The notes under the pieces: model-generated | What the model was told of the DNA's origin: nothing | The model's input: only the letters and a program-made list of their open reading frames with translations | Database searches by the model: none | Made by a program: the position numbers and the translations under genes | Shown here: positions 60,439 to 64,000 of the stretch, piece after piece | Layout of the letters: each line of letters begins with the position of its first letter | Numbering within the stretch: position 1 is the stretch's first letter | NCBI GenBank assembly: GCA_004335835.1 | Contig: RWJK01000815.1 | Coordinates: 28,564 to 92,563, forward strand | Source of the DNA: Scenedesmus sp. ARA3 | Taxonomy: Eukaryota; Chlorophyta; Chlorophyceae; Sphaeropleales; Scenedesmaceae | Length of the DNA: 64,000 nucleotides | Reading direction: 5' to 3'

Positions 60439-62784
60439 ATGGAGGTAGAACAGGAGCCTGCCTGGATTAAGCTTCAAGCTGACAGCTACGAGGCGGTCGT
60501 GCCTGTGGCATGCGTGATGCAGTACCCCAACAGTCATCTAGCCATACTCGTGCAGCTGGAATTGGCACAGGGCTCGCCCGACCCTGCTGTGCGGCTGAAT
60601 TGTGACGCAGACGAGGCCAGGGAAATAGTAGCAGTGCTGAGGCAGTTGCGCGGAGTCCCGGATGACATGTGCATTGGGGTATTAGGCAGGGCATCCAGCA
60701 CTACTGCTGCGCAGCAGTCTGAAATGCAACAGCAGCAACAGCATGCTGTTGCATGCTGTTGCTGCTGTTGCATTTCAGACTTAGATGGGTGTCATACCAG
60801 ACACCATTACAACTCACCTGTGGTTCATGCATCTTTCAGCAGACACAATCATCAATGCCTATATCTGATGCAGCACTTGACTGGCTCATCTATGGTCCAG
60901 CTCACCGCTGTGCATCTTAGCCCCCAGCTCCTGCTGCTGTCCCTGCCGCTTTGCAGGGCTCCTGCTATGAGCCCCCGCAGGACAACATGCGGCTTGTACG
61001 GTCGCTGCGCCACACGCTGGACTACATGGGCTTGCCCACGCCCCGCTTCCCCTGCAGCAGCTTCAATGAGGTGCTGCTGCTGCCAGCCTATGCACCAGAC
61101 TGCGATGGTTGCACTGGTGACCAGGGCCTGCTGATGTACTCAGCCGCAACACACGGCTGGGCACCACTGCAGGACGACAGGGACCCGCGGCCAGACTATG
61201 TGCGCGCTGAAGGAATTGTGGCAAAACGGCGCTGGCTGGCGGCCGTGCTGCGCAGCAAGTACACCAGCGCGGGTGAGGCGGCAGCTGCAGGAGGACCTGG
61301 AAGCACCTGCACGACCTCATGCAGCAGCAGCTGTCGACTGCAGGTACCACATATGTCAAGCACTGCATGGCATGCAACCTTCTGTATCAGATGCACTGTA
61401 TTGCAGATAATCTCACGCACTTCTGCATGGCGGAGAAGGCTGACTGGCATGCAGGTGCATCGCAGCGCAGAGAGGCTGGTGAGATATTACCGTCTCCTTA
61501 GTGCAGTATGCAGCAGTCGCATGTTGATGCAAGGTTCTCCTTGAGCTGCAAACGTGTCGGGTCTTGGTCGTGGCTGCTGCAGGTGAGGACGTGGTGGTCA
61601 TGCTGCCGCGCGACGGGGACGAGGAAAAGGAGCACGACCCCGTGCTGCTGCGGGCGTCACTCAAGAGCTCGTCAGATCTGCCGCCAACACCCCGGCACTT
61701 GCATTGCACAAATGCAGCACTTGCTGCGGCCAGCGGCAAGCTGTTCCTGCTAGGGGGCAGCTACGACTTTGAACCAGCCGCATACCTGTTTGAGCCCACA
61801 GCAATGGAGGTGTTTGAGCCGCACACAGCTGCCTGGTACACTGCCAGCTCGCCACTGCCTGGCAGGTCTATTCTGGTGGGCCACACCCTGGTCAGCAACA
61901 GCTCAGAGGGGCTGCTGCTGGCACTGGGCGGTGAAGCAAAGGTGCAGGGCCATGCTGCGTCTGCTGACGTGTGGGACAGCGGCATGGTGGCAACGTACGA
62001 CATCAGGGCAGGTGCGTGCGGCTGCAGCAGAGCGCCAAGAGGCCGGTCATGGACCTCTGGGTTGGTCCACCCTGCCTGGCACTTTTCCTCACTGCATACA
62101 TAGCAATACATTGCACTGCAGTTACACTCAGGGGGGAGTGGGAACGTCAGGAAGGAGCCAGCTAAGATCAAAGAGGATTACTTTCATAGCTTTAGAACAC
62201 AACTCCACAGTTTACACATACCGGCAAAGCTGTCTTTCAGAGTCGTGCAGAGATGGGCTAAGCAAAGTGGATTGCTGCTTGTAGGGACGTGGAGCAAGCA
62301 TCCAAGCGGCTGCACGCTGCCAGCAGCAGACATGCCGCAGGGCACATCCATGGAAGCAGTAGCAGCAGATGAGCACACCATCATGCTGCTGCGGGCAGCA
62401 CCGCGTGTGGCAGCGGAAGGTGTGCAGGATGATGATGATGATGATAATCGAGGTTCTGATACAGAGCAGCCGCCGGGCCGCGTGGACCTGCTTGACCTAC
62501 GCATGCTGCGCTGGCGGGAGGGTGCGCCGCTGCAGCGCGACTGCCTGCATGGAGTGGGGCTGGTGGAGCATGACAGGAAGCTGCTGGAACTGGGCGGCTG
62601 TGTGAATCCATGGCCACGAGCAAATACTGCTGCTGTCTATGAGCAGTCCGCCACAGACGTGGTGAGCTGCTACGACCTGCGCAGCGACAGCTGGTCGGAG
62701 CTGCCGGCGAGGCTGCCGCTGCAGCTGGGCTATGCCACCCCAGTGGTGGTGCGCACACCCGGGGCTCAGCTACTAGCTGAGTGA
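60439..62784 (+). CDS. T1/kelch paralogue 3, altered start and lost donor
   Basis: Exons 60439-60645 or -60678, 60957-61272, 61583-62011 and 62285-62784. The ATG homologous to that of paralogue 2 (60410) is out of frame because of one extra G in the CAAAAG run, so the in-frame ATG at 60439 (MEVEQEPAWIKLQADSYEAV) is the proposed start. The donor used by its sisters reads CAG|TTGCGC here (GT to TT at 60646). A GT at 60679 (GGG|GTATTA) is in phase and would add 11 residues, giving ~494 aa. The rest is open: T1-like segment (YPNSHLAILVQLEL, AVRLNCDADEAREIVAVLRQ) and kelch blades SGKLFLLGG, MEVFEPHTAAWYTASSPLP, GLLLALGG, VSCYDLRSDSWSELPARLPL. It is the best-preserved coding frame of the three copies. 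Family assignment is by eye. Confidence 0.72.
60718..60779. repeat. Perfect 28-bp inverted repeat in kelch paralogue 3 intron 1
   Basis: Left arm 60718-60745 (begins TCTGAAATGCAACAGCAGC) and right arm 60752-60779 (ends GCTGTTGCATTTCAGA) are exact reverse complements, separated by six bases CTGTTG. It is not present in the other two paralogues. Confidence 0.95.
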
Positions 62785-63539
62785 TTATAGCACGCCAGGC
62801 TGCCTGTGCGCAGTGTATGTAAGTTATCGCCGGCATGCTGGCAAGCAGTGGTGATGCAGTTCAAGTGCTGGTTTGTCCATATAGCTTCAACGTGGCGTGG
62901 GACAACGTTGTGCGCGCTTGCAGTCACTACAAGCTGCACACGCTGCCACAGTGTACATGAACGCATGCAAACGTGATCGGGCAAGTGAAACTGGCGCTGA
63001 TTGGGTTCGGCCTCCTTTTTGTGCCAAAACTGACGCCAACACCTGCTATGCCAGCTGGTAGCTGGGGCGTGGTCTGCTGGTAGCTCTCCTACGGCCAGTT
63101 TGCACTGATGATGAAGCAGCGTGCAGCTGCACTCTGGCTAAAGGCTTGGCAACATCTCAAACATGCTTAGATTGGCATCGCATTGCTCTTGCAGTTGTCA
63201 AACCACTGTCGCATGGCTTCAGTAACTCTTCATGCAGTGTTTTGAAAGGCACCGCAGCTGCATGCAGTGGATGCTGCTGCGAATATTGTTACTCGACCTG
63301 CCGCCCAGCTGCCAGCAGGCTTGTGTATGCTTGCCAAGCAAGCACAGTGATCTTGCGCAACTCAAGGCCATGGCACACGCCACTCCCTGACAAGCGCTGT
63401 GTTTTCAGTCAAAGCACAACAGTCACATCCGAGACTGCCAGTTGTATGACGAGGCACAACAGTAAAATTGTCATGTTACAACCGCTCTTTGTGCAGTGTG
63501 GCCGTCCTCAGCACTACTAGTTGTTGACCCAGCTCACCG
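62785..63539. other. Convergent intergenic region kelch paralogue 3 / RPE
   Basis: About 755 bases, no family-like ORF, no repeat of note. A TGTAA at 62818 is close behind the kelch stop; both 3' UTRs must end here. Confidence 0.5.
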
Positions 63540-63818
63540 CTAGGCTGGCACAGCTGCTGGCTGCCGGGCAGCTGCTGCGTATGCCTGCCGCATCTGCTGC
63601 ATCACCTGCGCCGGCTCAGCTGCACCAAAGATTGCACTGCCAGCCACAAACACGTTAGCGCCAGCCTCTGCTGCTGCCACTGCCGTCTCTGCAGTGATGC
63701 CGCCGTCCACCTCAATCAGCAGCTGCGGGAACTGCTGCCGCAGCACGGCGCACTTCTGCACCGCTTCAGCCATGAACATCTGGCCGCCAAAGCCGGGCTG
63801 CACCGTCAGCACCAGCAC
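63540..63818 (-). CDS. RPE: Ribulose-phosphate 3-epimerase, last exon (5' part off window)
   Basis: Enzyme interconverting ribulose 5-phosphate and xylulose 5-phosphate in the pentose phosphate pathway and Calvin cycle (family knowledge). The visible 92 residues are the C-terminal third of the TIM barrel: VLVLTVQPGFGGQMFM (catalytic-loop signature, normally M/L-TVEPGFGGQ, here Gln for Glu), IEVDGGITAETA (conserved catalytic Asp and glycine phosphate loop) and AGANVFVAGSAIFGA. An acceptor CAG precedes 63818. No upstream exon is certain between 63819 and 64000, so the gene continues beyond the window. Subcellular location cannot be told without the N-terminus. Confidence 0.93.
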   Translation of the reverse strand: MLVLTVQPGFGGQMFMAEAVQKCAVLRQQFPQLLIEVDGGITAETAVAAAEAGANVFVAGSAIFGAAEPAQVMQQMRQAYAAAARQPAAVPA

Positions 63819-64000
63819 CTGGTGGGGTGCAGGGGGAGCAGGAAGTGGGGGGGGGGGCAGCAAGGCAAAGTGCAGCACGTGTTCAACACAAGTTGTACAC
63901 ACCGGCAGTAAGCCCCCAATATGTGGGCAGCTGGGCACTTCTGGACAGTTCCCTGCGCAGCAAAGCAGCTGAAGAAGAATTCAACGAGCACTGGCTGCAT
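63819..64000. other. Intron of RPE to window edge
   Basis: No RPE-like coding sequence could be recognised on the minus strand here; it contains a G-run at 63849-63858 (C-run on the coding strand, next to the acceptor, serving as a pyrimidine tract). Confidence 0.5.

Overview
The window is nuclear DNA from a eukaryote, most likely a chlorophyte green alga (Chlamydomonadales/Sphaeropleales type; this placement is inference). The genes are dense and intron-rich, with GT-AG introns whose donors are mostly GTGAG or GTGCG and whose acceptors are mostly TGCAG. CAG/CTG triplets are everywhere, giving poly-Gln and poly-Ala tracts in proteins and CTG runs in introns. The gene content is mixed: a plastid-type DEAD-box helicase of the RH39 class, mitochondrial BCS1 and an mL45-like protein, a tubulin polyglutamylase, and a pentose-phosphate/Calvin enzyme. 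An assembly gap (Ns) lies at 32456-32541. All exon models were built by hand from reading frame, splice phase and remembered family similarity; no alignments were run.

Layout, left to right: ABCF/GCN20-type ATPase (-, 29-3665, 3' end off the window); RH39-like DEAD-box RNA helicase (+, 4121-8145); RRP7 ribosome-biogenesis factor (-, 9080-10889); BCS1-like AAA ATPase (+, 11517-16265); C2-domain coiled-coil protein (+, 16777-21177); very large WDR62/MAPKBP1-like WD40 protein (+, 21863-31911); TTLL1-type tubulin polyglutamylase (-, 32890-36123, with an apparent 1-nt frameshift); mL45/Tim44-like mitochondrial protein (+, 36529-38765); secreted Cys-rich protein (+, 39826-42346); sulfotransferase-like P-loop protein (-, 43553-45668); VPS54 GARP-complex subunit with a huge Gln-rich tail (+, 46101-54485); three tandem paralogues of a BTB/T1-like plus kelch protein (+, 54857-57213, 57629-59901, 60439-62784) in different states of decay; and the last exon of ribulose-phosphate 3-epimerase (-, 63540-63818).

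The genes do not form a pathway. They are single-copy housekeeping genes, often in divergent pairs with 0.4-0.6 kb between starts (ABCF/RH39, RRP7/BCS1, TTLL1/mL45, sulfotransferase/VPS54). WDR62-like and TTLL1 are convergent neighbours with microtubule-related families, which may be coincidence. The least ordinary parts are the T1/kelch array with its shared upstream block and a perfect 28-bp inverted repeat, and the five-fold tandem repeat of an intron-exon boundary inside VPS54, which offers several alternative acceptors. The many triplet-repeat 3' splice sites are also unusual.
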